Shown here piece after piece: positions 54,677 to 64,000 of a stretch of 64,000 nt of DNA. The stretch comes from Zoroaster sp. YZ-2022. Taxonomy: Eukaryota > Echinodermata > Asteroidea > Forcipulatida > Zoroasteridae. Position 1 is the first letter of the stretch. Every line of letters starts with the position of its first letter. Under the pieces are notes generated by a model, which saw nothing but the letters and a program-made list of their open reading frames with translations, did not search any database and was not told where the DNA came from. The position numbers and the translations under genes are program-made. The stretch spans positions 33,825,263 through 33,889,262 of the forward strand of contig CM055828.1 in assembly GCA_029582265.1 (NCBI GenBank), in the 5' to 3' direction.

Positions 54677-56190
54677 TAAAATATGCACAGTTCGTGTTAA
54701 CACATACATGTACTTAAAGGGTCAAGTACAAATTGGTAAAACCCTAAAAGAAACTAAGACTAGTACACTACTTAACACATTATGTAAATTATATTAAAAT
54801 TTTTGGCAGATATCTTTTGTTACTAAATTGCTAAGTTTGTGTAGTTTTGGATTTCAGATTTTAACTTTTAATTTGTAATTTTGACAAATTTTTACTTGTA
54901 TTCATTTATATTTTTGTATTGCAGTTTATAATTTCAACTTACTTGAAGCACCTTAATCATCAAATTTTGCAGAATTTTTGCACACATAACTTTTTAAACA
55001 TGAAAATGGTAAATTTCTTGCTTGTCACTCTGCTCGAGTTATTGTGACATTATGTGAGGTTTTACCATACTGTTAATATCTACATCTATTCTGTAATCGT
55101 TACTGGCTCTGGCAAAACCCTGAACTTGGACCCAATTTTCAAAAGTGAGATTTTGGTGCAGAGCTGCCAACTCTTCCGGATTCTGAGGAAGACTTCGCAT
55201 ATTTGACGGTAATTTACTTACTTAAAATATATGTAAGGAGGCCTCCCCTTTTGGTGCCAAAAATTGCACTTCTTTTGTAGGAGGGTTATTAAGCAAATGA
55301 TGCAGCCACATAAACAACCTAAGTATTGAATAAATTTAATTCTCTTAAATGCTTATTTTGTCCTATCATTTTGACTTTGAGAGATTCTGCTGGGGTCCAA
55401 CTGCCATTTCCGGCAATGTTTACTTTTCTAATGGTTTGAACTGTTTTACATGCATGCGTAGTGTGCACAATGCCACAGAAACAAGTATTATTTACATTAG
55501 CATACATGTACATGTACATGTACAATGAACTTTGGCCATGCATCCAGTTGAAAATGTGTGCATATAATTCAATCAGAATTAAACATTATCCCTTCCTATG
55601 GCCGTTATCTCACGGTACCACATGTCTCAGTTCCAAGTTATCAATATTTATATTCTTCCCAGTTCTCATTATGTTTTTAATTAAACAAGTACTTTTGCTG
55701 ATCACAAAATTGACATCAGTGACATCAGCATCTTCTCAATAACCCCATGGATAAAATTATAACTGATGGTCCTTTAAAAATAAAAACAAATCCCGTCATG
55801 AAATTGTTAACTCTTTTCTGTTCTGATCAACTTGTTTTTATTCCTGGACCATGCAAAATTATAGTAAGTGGCTTTACATTGAAACACAACATGTTGGTGT
55901 ATTTCAGTGTTTATCTTTTTGCTTTTGAAAAAAAAAATCTTTCTACATGAAGGTTCGAAACATACATGACCATTAACTACCACTTTCCATTTATATACTG
56001 TAACAGGTTTTTTTATTTATTGTTAAGCAGTTAGCAACAGCTGCACTGTCGTTCTTTTTTTATGATTCAACCAAAACATTTAAATTGAACTAATAAATCT
56101 AAATATCACGTCCGATCAAATACCTGTAGGTTGGAAAAGGAAGATCAAGTTCCTCATATTACATAACCTTACTAACTAAAAAAAATTTTT
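54677..56190. other. Mostly unassigned; Q end and T-type end
   Basis: At 55104-55152 a lone Q-family end (ggctctggcaaaaccctgaa) is present. At 55270-55287 a terminus ttgtaggagggtta marks the right end of a T-type element whose left end I cannot find. No gene supported. Confidence 0.45.
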
Positions 56191-56196
56191 TTTTAA

Positions 56197-56729
56197 AGGG
56201 ACAATACCATCACGATCAACAATTGGAATTTAAGTTTAACCCTAACCTTCCAAAATCCTCTTTGCTAAAGTGAAGGATTTTGAAGGATTGAGGTTACATG
56301 CTAACATGCTCTTTGCTAAAGTGAAGGATTTTGGAAGATTGAGGTTATTAGGCATACTTGCCTTTCCACGGTACATGTACATCCATGTTTGTTGTAGTGA
56401 TTGCCTGGGTCAGTGGACACCGTTTATTGCTCCATGCATGCAGGGAGTGTCCCTGGCCATGTACATGTATCACAGATTAGAAACGCATGAGCATACATGT
56501 CATGTGCTTGCTTTACTACTGAAGGGTTTTGGAGGATTCATGTTATGTGTAAGCAAATGGGTTAGGGGTTAACTCAATGACTGAAAAAATACCCCACATG
56601 ATAAGGTCATATTACCGTTGCTGGTGCATATATGAGCCAGTAATATTCAGTCACTGTGATCATCTAAAACTAGGACACCGATTCCATGCCCTGTTGAAAG
56701 TCTGCTCTGACCATTACGATACCGTCCCT
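56197..56729. mobile_element. Z TTAA-type MITE split by M2
   Basis: TTAA at 56193-56196 and 56730-56733. The outer ends agggacaataccatcacgat / ending attacgataccgtccct pair. The Z sequence is cut at its internal TTAA and continues after M2. Confidence 0.9.
56240..56568 (-). mobile_element. M2 TTAA-type MITE nested in Z
   Basis: TTAA duplicated at 56236-56239 and 56569-56572. Other Z copies carry gattaactcagtgactg here, which supplies the TTAA. Minus orientation; the interior matches 22792. Confidence 0.92.
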
Positions 56730-56733
56730 TTAA

Positions 56734-57040
56734 TGTCTGTGAATGTAGTATAATAGTGCACTGTACATTGTATGATGTGTCCGAACACACTGCTGAAATG
56801 TTTCCTTTTCTTCTCCTTAGTTTGTTCACTGGAGAGCGTAATGAGAACCTCTGATGACAAATTGCGGTGAACATTTCCTTGAATTAATATGTAAGCCATT
56901 GATACTACATGTATTTGTTATGGACCCCCAAAGGATATGTCTACACTGGTATCAGCTTTGTGTATACCATAGCTCTCCATCAGTGAAAATGCCCACTTGT
57001 CTTCCAAGTCCAAAAGTACTTCAACTTCAGTGAAGAGTAA
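56734..57040. other. Unassigned
   Basis: No gene seen. Confidence 0.4.
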
Positions 57041-57172
57041 AGACTATTTGCGGTGACACCATGTGAAATTCTCAATTGAGTAGTAATTGGTTCTGAAAAG
57101 AACTGGAAGTTACAACTCAGAACTAATTACTACTCAATTGAGAATTTCACATGGTGTCACTGCAAATAGTCT
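57041..57172. mobile_element. Short palindrome, Penelope-like terminal type
   Basis: agactatttgcggtgacacc pairs with its complement ending agtct. The arms run through caattgagtagtaattggtt. The centre that carries the ribozyme-like block elsewhere has been deleted. Confidence 0.78.
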
Positions 57173-57714
57173 TGTCTTATCCTTTTCACCATGCAAAGCT
57201 ACAAGTTTTAAGTCAGTGAAAACTCTTCCCAGGCAGGGACAAAACCCAATTGGCCTACTGACTTCGGCAGCAGTAAAAAAAAAAATTAATCACCTTCAAA
57301 ATCACTTGGGAAGGAGTGTTTAGTCATGAAAATGTTTGAGGGGTGAGGTAGGCATTATATTGGAATGAGGGGGGGGGGGAGTAGATATTATACATGTAAT
57401 TTGATGGCTTATTTACCAACTGAGGCACGATTTGCCGAACTGAAACTACAGCCCTTGTTCCCTGGTACCCCTTATGTAAAATGCAGTCAATATCACAGAG
57501 TAACCCACACTGGCTAATTGTGAGTCTACTCAACCCTTCTCAAACACAAATACACAGGTACATGTTAGCAAGGTAACACAAAGTAGGTAAAATGTTACAC
57601 ATCATTTATAACAATGGTTTTAAAATAAAGCCGAGATGATAACAGCTAGATTCTCAACTACATGTAAATAACATAGTATAAAAAAACATAAACCAACAAA
57701 TGTTAAGCACAATT

Positions 57715-57754
<40 letters not shown>

Positions 57755-59117
57755 TTATTTATTTAGGTATTTATTTATTTAGGTTTTTTTTTTTTATTCT
57801 ATTTATTTAAATTATTATTATTATTATTATTATTTTTTTTTTTTTTGGGGGGGGAGAAGGGGCCTTATGGCTTGGACATCACATACTTGTAATACAGGTA
57901 TGTACAGTAAACCTATCAAGACACACAGATCAGATACTCGTTACTTGGTTTCCTGTTTGGTATTGTTACTAAGGAATGCAATGGTACAATAGTCTGGAAT
58001 GGCAGAGCCAATGGTTTAAGTCAAACCCAGGGCAAACTGTTACCTTGGACTGTGGTTTGTGAATGTGGTCATAGAATGCGTGGGCGCACCTTTATAAAAC
58101 TGTACAAATTTTTGGCTATTCAATTACATACACGTAATTAAGGTATTATAAACACCAACTACCAGGAAAATGTGAAGAAAAAAAATAAAGAAAGAAAAAT
58201 TGGACACACAAAAAATCTGAGTTTTAGTTTTGCTTTCTGTGTTTGGAATGATCACGTTGGTTAAAGAACTTTTTGTTGTACTTTTTTTATGTGTACATTG
58301 TACCTGATATGATAAAATAATCATATAAAAATTCATTGTCATCAGATGTTGATTTATCAGGACCAGTAAATGTACCATCAAAACTAAAAGTATTCAGTGA
58401 TACTGATACACAATGTATGTACATGTACAGACCACTACTTGTCCATCAAAATTTTATAAATCACTGTTGAAATTGTGGACAGAAATTTGGAATGATTTTT
58501 CACAATTTTTTTGGAAATCATCATTCGTTGATCTGAAACTTTGTTGATCTGTTCCGTAACATGTTTTTTTTTTGATAATGAACAGTATGTAAACATTGTC
58601 CCTGCCTGGCATATCCCATCATACTGTTGGCACACTTGTACAATGTAAACTTGTACATTGAAAGTACATTTGTAGTTTGCATGCAAGTCATGGAGAGGTT
58701 CGAGTCAGTAATGCCTGCTGTCGAAGTGCCTATCTTCTTTTTCAATTGCCCTAGTCCCAGGGCCCAATTTCATAGACCTACATGTAACCACAAAAAAATA
58801 CACATAGCAGAAATTATTGCTTAGGAAATGCAATTTGCTTAGCAAAATGTAGCGGAAAACCTGCAAAAAGCAATTTACATTACCTGGCAATTTGGCTGAT
58901 AATCTATTTTTACTAAGCACATATTTTCCATGCTCAACAAATTTGTGTGATTATCAGAGCTTTTTTAGTGAGGGGCCACTCTGCTTAATAAACAGTCATG
59001 GTAATCAACCCCATTCATAAGGAAAGGTACTCATTTTAACTACCCCATAGATTCAGACTTGGTTCTTGTGATTACGAGTCAAGACTGAGCTTTTCCCAGT
59101 ATTGCAAACACTCTACC
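57173..59117. other. Unassigned with microsatellites
   Basis: (TTTA)n at about 57717-57785, (ATT)n at about 57811-57832, and T and G runs to 57853. Open frames at 57324-57533 and 58124-58745 have no splice support. Confidence 0.45.
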
Positions 59118-59121
59118 TTAA

Positions 59122-59280
59122 CCCTAACCCTCCCAAATGCTCCAAAATCCTCTTTGCTAAAGTGAAGGATTTTGGAGCATTTGGAAGGATTGAGGTTACA
59201 TGCTACATGTACATGCTCTTTGCTAAAGTAAAGGATTTTGGAAGGTTGAGGTTATGAGGCATACTTGCCTTTCCATGGCA
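59122..59280 (-). mobile_element. M2 TTAA-type MITE, truncated
   Basis: TTAA at 59118-59121, terminus ccctaaccctccc. It matches the end of M2 up to gcatacttgcctttccatgg and then stops. Confidence 0.8.
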
Positions 59281-59500
59281 AAAGGATACATAAAATTAAC
59301 AATTTTTGATTCAAATCTTTTTGAAGATTTGCTTTTCAAAATTAGCATAACATATACATTGTACAAACAAAAGTATTTCTGCCATTTTTCACCCTTTTCA
59401 GAACAGAATCGTTCCCTGAATCTTTCACGCAATGATAATGTTAAGAACTGTCCAGCAAATCAACATAATCACACATGATTCCCACAATCAATGAGGTCAA
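59281..59500. other. Unassigned
   Basis: No gene seen. Confidence 0.35.
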
Positions 59501-59501
59501 A

Positions 59502-59702
59502 TCATCTTCCAAATATAGTTTTCGTTATCTCTGGATCGGAGCCAACTACCATTACAACGTGCACAACAGGAAAAGACTTGTTGCCGTCCCACTGACGAAA
59601 CCTGGTGTACTTCTGCACATTCTCAATCAACCGGCGGGTCCGGCAAAGACTACTTCCGGCAGATCTCATTTTCTCCTGTCCCAGAACAGGAAACATATTC
59701 TT
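59502..59702 (-). CDS. Possible coding remnant, unknown
   Basis: The minus strand is open for over 60 codons: CRTRRLIENVQKYTRF, then RQWDGNKSFPVVHVVMV, VGSDPEITKTIFGR, stop. The overlapping plus strand is open too, and GC is above the flanks. There is no donor or acceptor of quality. It could be a host terminal exon or part of a retroelement. Confidence 0.33.
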   Translation of the reverse strand, partial: KNMFPVLGQEKMRSAGSSLCRTRRLIENVQKYTRFRQWDGNKSFPVVHVVMVVGSDPEITKTIFGR

Positions 59703-60459
59703 CGAAGGTCATCTGACCAAACATGTACATTCTTGATGACACTCATAATCACATGAAGCATTATAGGATGTCAATGACTTATATAATGTTTCACTTACAC
59801 AGATTTTTATTTTGGAAAGAATGTCAAACCCAACCACCACTTGTGCACAATGTCTAAGCATGTATTTTCAGCAGCCAGACAAAATGGCCAACATCTCACT
59901 GGTTGTGCATACATTCATTGCTCAAAATCTCCCAAAATACATTTTTCAATCCTCACTTGACAACACTTTCTTCTCCTTAAATGTGTCCTCTAAAATCTTT
60001 TAAAGGAAAATCTGCAATATTTTTTATATTTAGATTCTACATTATGTCCTTTGTTTTTGTTCCTTCTTTTAAATGTTCCTTTTGGTTTTTCCTTTACCGT
60101 GTACTATTTAAATTTACCAACCATTCTTGATAGTAATCAAATACGACTGAGCTTATTCGATCTCCTTATCAAAAATATAAATGTTAATCGTAAGAACAAT
60201 ATTAATTAAGACATGAAATAAGGTAAATATCTGTAAAATTGTAACAAAAATAAATCCGTCTCAAGTGGTACACAAAGATGTAATGTACATGTTCATGGGT
60301 TTGTGTACAATGTGTACACATGACATCATGTAGTGGGGCACATGAAGTACTCTAGCATAGTGCTGGGAGTTACTGGTTAGTTCGCTAATCGTTTACCCGA
60401 ACCTTTCACAGTCGGGTAACCGGTTAACCGAAAGTCGGCACCCGACGGCCACACAAACA
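59703..60459. other. Unassigned; left part of a larger element?
   Basis: From about 60360 the words ggttaaccg / cgggtaaccggtt and cccgacgg occur, reminiscent of a short hAT-type terminus, just outside the foldback at 60460. Confidence 0.35.
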
Positions 60460-60920
60460 ATACGACATAAAACACAATAAAGGGGGCCACTTTGCATCTG
60501 TCACGTTAGCAGTTTTTCCAATGGTTGTTATTTATTTTTAAGTACCTGAAACAGACCAAAAAATGTTTCAACATGTGAATGGACATGCAGGGCTTATACT
60601 ATAACTAACTTGAGTTGATTTATTTTACTTTTTTATTTTTTTATTTATTTTTTCACCCTCAAATTTCCATAAAAATTGGACGGAAAAAGTTACCTCACTT
60701 TTCCGTCCATTTGTTGATGGAAATTTTAAGGTAATTAAAAAAATAATATTAATAATCAACTCAAATTATCTTTAGGAAAAGCATGCATGTTTATTCAAAT
60801 GTTTAAAGTCTTTCTGGGTGGTTTCAGATATTAAAAAAAAAATTACAACCATTAGAAAAACTGCTAACGTGACGGTAGGAAAGTGGCCCCCTTTATTGTG
60901 TTTTACATGTATGTCATACA
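60460..60920. mobile_element. Long foldback element, about 460 bp
   Basis: The left arm (aaacacaataaagggggcca, gtcacgttagcagttttt, ccaatggttgt, ..cttgagttgatt, aaatttccat, ttggacgga) is matched in reverse order on the right. The axis lies near 60690 between ggacggaaaaagtt and aacttttccgtcc-like blocks. Pairing covers nearly the whole length with small indels. No coding. Confidence 0.82.
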
Positions 60921-61348
60921 CATTTTCAATCAAAAACCATCAACAAACATACCGTAGTGATTATTTAATGACCAATGCGGCAAAAAAAGAAAGTATAGAA
61001 CAACAACATGGGCAGTAAATTGTTCAAAAATTTGCTAATTTATAAACAGTTAGTGCAGTTTCGGTTGGTAAATATGCCATGGCTACACTAATCAGCTATG
61101 TGATTGGTCTGTGAACAAAAAACCTGAAAACGAGCGAACCAGTGCGAGTGTGGAGTGCAAAGCCTTGTGAGCGCAAAGCACGAACCTCATTACAGCATCG
61201 AGTTTCGGGGCTCGCTTAAGGGCCCCAGGAAAAAGTCTAGATGCTCTGTGGTGCAACCTAAGCGATTTTCTCAATGGGTTCACATGATTCACGTTGGTTG
61301 ACAAAAAAACGGATTTCCGGAAAAAAACAACAGAGAATTCACATCCCT

Positions 61349-61446
61349 GACAAATGCACAATCATCTCCAGTCGATTCTCTTCCTTCATGAGAGTCAAGA
61401 AGAACATAACATTTCAATGGTTCATCCAATAGCAAAAATACCATGT
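61349..61446 (-). CDS. Possible exon 2 of a fragment, cut by a MITE end
   Basis: A strong acceptor (long T-run then cag at 61447) opens a frame MVFLLLDEPLKCYVLLDSHE, then GRESTGDDCAFV. It is cut by cagggatgtgaattctct, which looks like the terminus of an X-like element (minus strand, from 61348). The LDSH-x-x-R/G pattern resembles a conserved segment in some transposon-encoded protease-like proteins, but that is a weak inference. Confidence 0.4.
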
Positions 61447-61643
61447 CTGAAAAAAAAAAAAGCGTCATCAAGTGTGACCCCTCTGACTAAGCGTATGACT
61501 TGATGGAAAAACAATTTTACAAACCCTCTGAAAGTTCAACATAAACAACATGAGATAAGACATGACCTTTTCCCTTATACCCAAGGGGACGATATCACTA
61601 TCTGCATCAATAATGTCTTCACAAGTTATAACACTTACTTTAC

Positions 61644-61710
61644 CACCATTGCTTATTATTTGAAAAGAACTGTGGTTTTGAGATGGTAATGGTACCAAAC
61701 AATCCGACAT
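61644..61710 (-). CDS. Possible first exon, partner of 61446
   Basis: The minus-strand ATG at 61710 (aacATGT, A at -3) opens MSDCLVPLPSQNHSSFQIIS-NG and reaches GGTG|GTAAAG in phase 1. Joined to the acceptor at 61446 the frame continues through a GAC codon. The same frame also reads through the donor to a stop at 61468, so splicing is not proven. Confidence 0.4.
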
Positions 61711-62265
61711 GTTGTCATTTTCGAGGAAAACATTACAAAAAAATTCAAATCCGAAATAGATCAATTAAGCTGATGATCCATTTTAAGATTGATACAAATA
61801 ATCTGAATGCATTTTTATAAATTTTCTCAAGAACGACACAACTAAATACGGTTTTTAGAGCGAATAAAAGAAATTGAGTAAATTAAAATAAAGCTAAAAG
61901 TTTAACTTTTTAACAAAACATTTTCACTCTAAAATATTGACTAGCCACCACCCTTTGTGTATGAGAAATTTGGTCTGGTTCCAATAACTGCATCATGCTA
62001 ACAAAAAAGAAATCACCACACCAATTTTGAAGCAGACCTATGACCAGACACCAGTGACTTTTTTGAGCCAATGAGCTGCCTGCTGCTAAAACAAAGATTA
62101 GAGTCATAAACTAAAAACAATTTTCTTGTTATGTTATCGTTTTCGCGTAGCTATGTCATCTTGTTTCTGGTCAAGAATTTGCACGCCTTAGGAATGACAG
62201 TAAAATCTTTTCATGTAGTGTAGTTATCCAAATACTGTCCTCAGTTATATGTTGCTTCATTGCAA
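61711..62265. other. Unassigned
   Basis: On the minus strand an acceptor-like aatctttgttttag near 62090 precedes an open stretch (AGSSLAQKSHWCLVIG), with no donor. Not supported as an exon. Confidence 0.35.
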
Positions 62266-62279
62266 CAGTTCTTGCACAG

Positions 62280-62676
62280 CAACCCAGATATGAACCCTGA
62301 TAGGACCCTATCTTTACAGTGCAAAGGGAAAGAATGTCGTATCCTATCGCATCCTATCTCTGTGAGCTTATTATACCATACCAACCTAACCACAGTGGAC
62401 TCCGTTCAAATTCTGATTCCCGGATCTTCAAAAAGCCAACTACACATTTAACTGCGGCTCACAAGGGTTTCTATACTGCTGCACCCAGCATTTGGAATGA
62501 GCTACCATACATGGTATCCGTCATGCTTCTTCATCGAGTCAATTTAAAACATCTCTCAAGACTCATTTATTTTATGCACTGTGTATTTTTAAATTGTACT
62601 TGCATCTCACTGTAAAACGCTGTGATACTGTTTGTGTAAGAGCGCTATATAAATGCCTTCATTGTATTGTATTGTA
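62280..62676 (+). mobile_element. CR1/L2-like LINE 3' end
   Basis: Plus strand: LRSNSDSRIFKKPTTH, then AAPSIWNELPYMV. After a one-base frame change it continues as SSSSQFKTSLKTHLFYAL, then RALYKCLH. The WN-x-LP and FK-x-x-LKTHLF words identify the C-terminus of a CR1/L2-type reverse-transcriptase ORF. The 3' UTR has gagcgctatataaatgcc and a (TTGTA)n tail. 5'-truncated, one frameshift, certainly inactive. Confidence 0.87.
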
Positions 62677-63101
62677 TCCGACCGCCACTTTTTAAGGGTT
62701 TTCTTGGAATTTGTTTTCAACCACTAACCAGTTAAAAAAATGATTCTATCGATTTTTGGGGGTACAGAAAGTGAATATTATCTTTAAAATACACTTTTAT
62801 GATGGTTTTCGGACTTTATTTCCCTTCTAAAAAAAATCCTCCCCTTCAGAAAACAGAAGGATCCTATTATTTTGCCACTGCGCATGTACAATGACCGTGT
62901 TGGTCACTAACAGGAGAGTTGACAAGATCAGACTGACATGACTGAGGAAGTCATCGTATACCAAAAATGCCTGATTTTTCATGAAATAAATATCCTGGAT
63001 ATTTGAAGCATATTTCCATCATCATCCATATGTTCTCCACCTTACTGGGTAGGTAAGATTACATTATTGGTTATATTTAATGAGAAAAAGTGGCGGTCGG
63101 A
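62677..63101. mobile_element. TA-flanked MITE at the LINE tail
   Basis: TA at 62675-62676 and 63102-63103. Terminal repeats tccgaccgccactttt / aaaagtggcggtcgga, perfect over 16 bp. 425 bp, no coding. Inserted in the (TTGTA)n tail of the LINE. Confidence 0.85.
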
Positions 63102-63373
63102 TACGACATTCTACCCGTGCAAAGTACACTTCCAATAGGGTCCTGACCAAGAGTTCTTCCCGTTCGTATACCTGTAAATTTTACACTGAATGTTCTCCCT
63201 TTTTTACCCGTCTTCGTTGGCTGACTGAACCGTGGAAATGCAGGCACTGTAACTTCTTAACTGCCTCTTGTGGAAATTATTTTTGCTAAAAGATGTCTAA
63301 AAAAGGAGGATTTCCCCGACATTTCTCCGAGCAACGGCCAATCTGTGTTCAAACTTTTTATGCCGTTCATCGA
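63102..63373. other. Unassigned
   Basis: The first 55 bp are an imperfect inverted copy of 62295-62345 (agaatgtcgtatcc and ggaccctat shared). The short plus-strand frame here has no recognisable domain. Confidence 0.35.
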
Positions 63374-63540
63374 GCGATGATCTTGTCACCTTTAGGCTCA
63401 GAACATCGATTGCGCGGCAGCACATCAATTGCGCAAGTGAGACAGGACTTTACTTACACTTACAGTGTGGGTGATTTAAAGGGCCGTGTTCTGCTGCACA
63501 ATCGATGTTCTGACCCCAAGGTCATTGCTCATGCGCATTA
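63374..63540. mobile_element. Foldback, about 165 bp
   Basis: gctcagaacatcgattgcgc near 63398 pairs with gcacaatcgatgttctgacc near 63496. The flanks caccttt.. / ..aaggtcattgctcatgcgc extend the pairing. Confidence 0.72.
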
Positions 63541-64000
63541 TTCAGCATGAACGGCAAGAAAAGTTTGTACACAAGATTGTTACGTTAATATTCAAATGCA
63601 AACATTGTGATGCATATTTTATTAAACAGGGTAAAGGAAAATATAGCCCAAACCGAATCAATTAACTTTTAAGTTAAGCCAATGGCATCTAATGTTACAG
63701 TTAGTTCTCTTACACAGCAATTTCTTTCTTACACAGGCCTACATTACATAATGTTATAAAAATATTACCGAGTCATTGACATCACTCATCAGTATTCAAA
63801 ATTTTTGTTCATCAACTTTTTCATGTAATGGATTGGAATAATATCAATGAAGATCATCGAATATTACACGACCAGTTTAGGTGCTTGATCCATCGTTTTA
63901 CTTACCTAGGGGTCAAATACCGGTAAATAGTCCGTCAATATTCTATCCCTCCATTAGCTCATCATACGAACTCGGTCGTTGTATACAACAAGTCTCACCG
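63541..64000. other. Unassigned; possible donor site on minus strand
   Basis: On the minus strand CCCTAG|GTAAGTAAAA at about 63903-63909 is a textbook donor, but all frames upstream of it contain stops within 60 bases, so at most it could end a 5' UTR exon. Confidence 0.3.

Noticed and set aside
55747..55950. Short plus-strand frame with mixed composition
   Set aside because: It has no acceptor, donor or family resemblance, and nearby A-runs end it. Not supportable as an exon.

Overview
The window looks like repeat-rich, intron- or intergene-type DNA from an animal nuclear genome. The evidence is AT-rich sequence, no long open reading frames, short exon-like islands with GT/AG borders, tRNA-derived SINEs, LINE 3' ends and dozens of short terminal-inverted-repeat elements. 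The very frequent palindromic TACATGTA hexamer runs and the SINE types fit a marine invertebrate, and I favour an echinoderm. That is an impression from style, not a proof. No rRNA, stand-alone tRNA gene, CRISPR array or bacterial-style operon is present.

Coding content is thin. The best exon candidates lie on the minus strand: 4171-4280 and 4817-4973 (phase-compatible, with a GC-AG intron), 8461-8541, 42590-42643 and 42934-43195 (phase-compatible), 54033-54181, and 61349-61710. I do not recognise the proteins. I cannot show that they belong to one gene, although they share a strand. A few weaker plus-strand islands are listed with low confidence.

Mobile DNA dominates. At least seven different short families are flanked by TTAA. 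They have termini CCCTAAC (M1, M2, M3), CCCTCCTA (T1-T5), CCAGTTCGC (M4) and AGGGRCARTATCG (Z), and are best read as non-autonomous piggyBac-like elements. Several are nested with visible empty-site logic: M4 in M1 at 48836, M2 in Z at 56236, and a four-level nest at 23906-25842. Others share one TTAA between neighbours (6103, 19541, 29886). Non-TTAA elements include TA-flanked elements (24412-25651, 37194-37460, 62677-63101), a 375-bp hAT-like element with 8-bp target duplications (54294-54668), a 1-kb inverted-repeat element holding a BED-like zinc-finger fragment (28194-29239), and long foldbacks (60460-60920, 63374-63540). Palindromes related to Penelope-like terminal repeats also occur, one with a hammerhead-ribozyme-like core (10774-10813). 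Retroelements are four kinds of tRNA-derived SINE and two CR1/L2-like LINE 3' ends. The SINE A tail resembles one LINE tail, which suggests a mobilising partnership.

Tandem arrays include a 59-bp satellite (12719-13372), a 13-bp array (32439-32554), a 21-bp array (about 35300-35432), a dispersed 74-81-bp minisatellite on both strands, and several microsatellites. Coordinates of degenerate repeats are good to a few bases at best.
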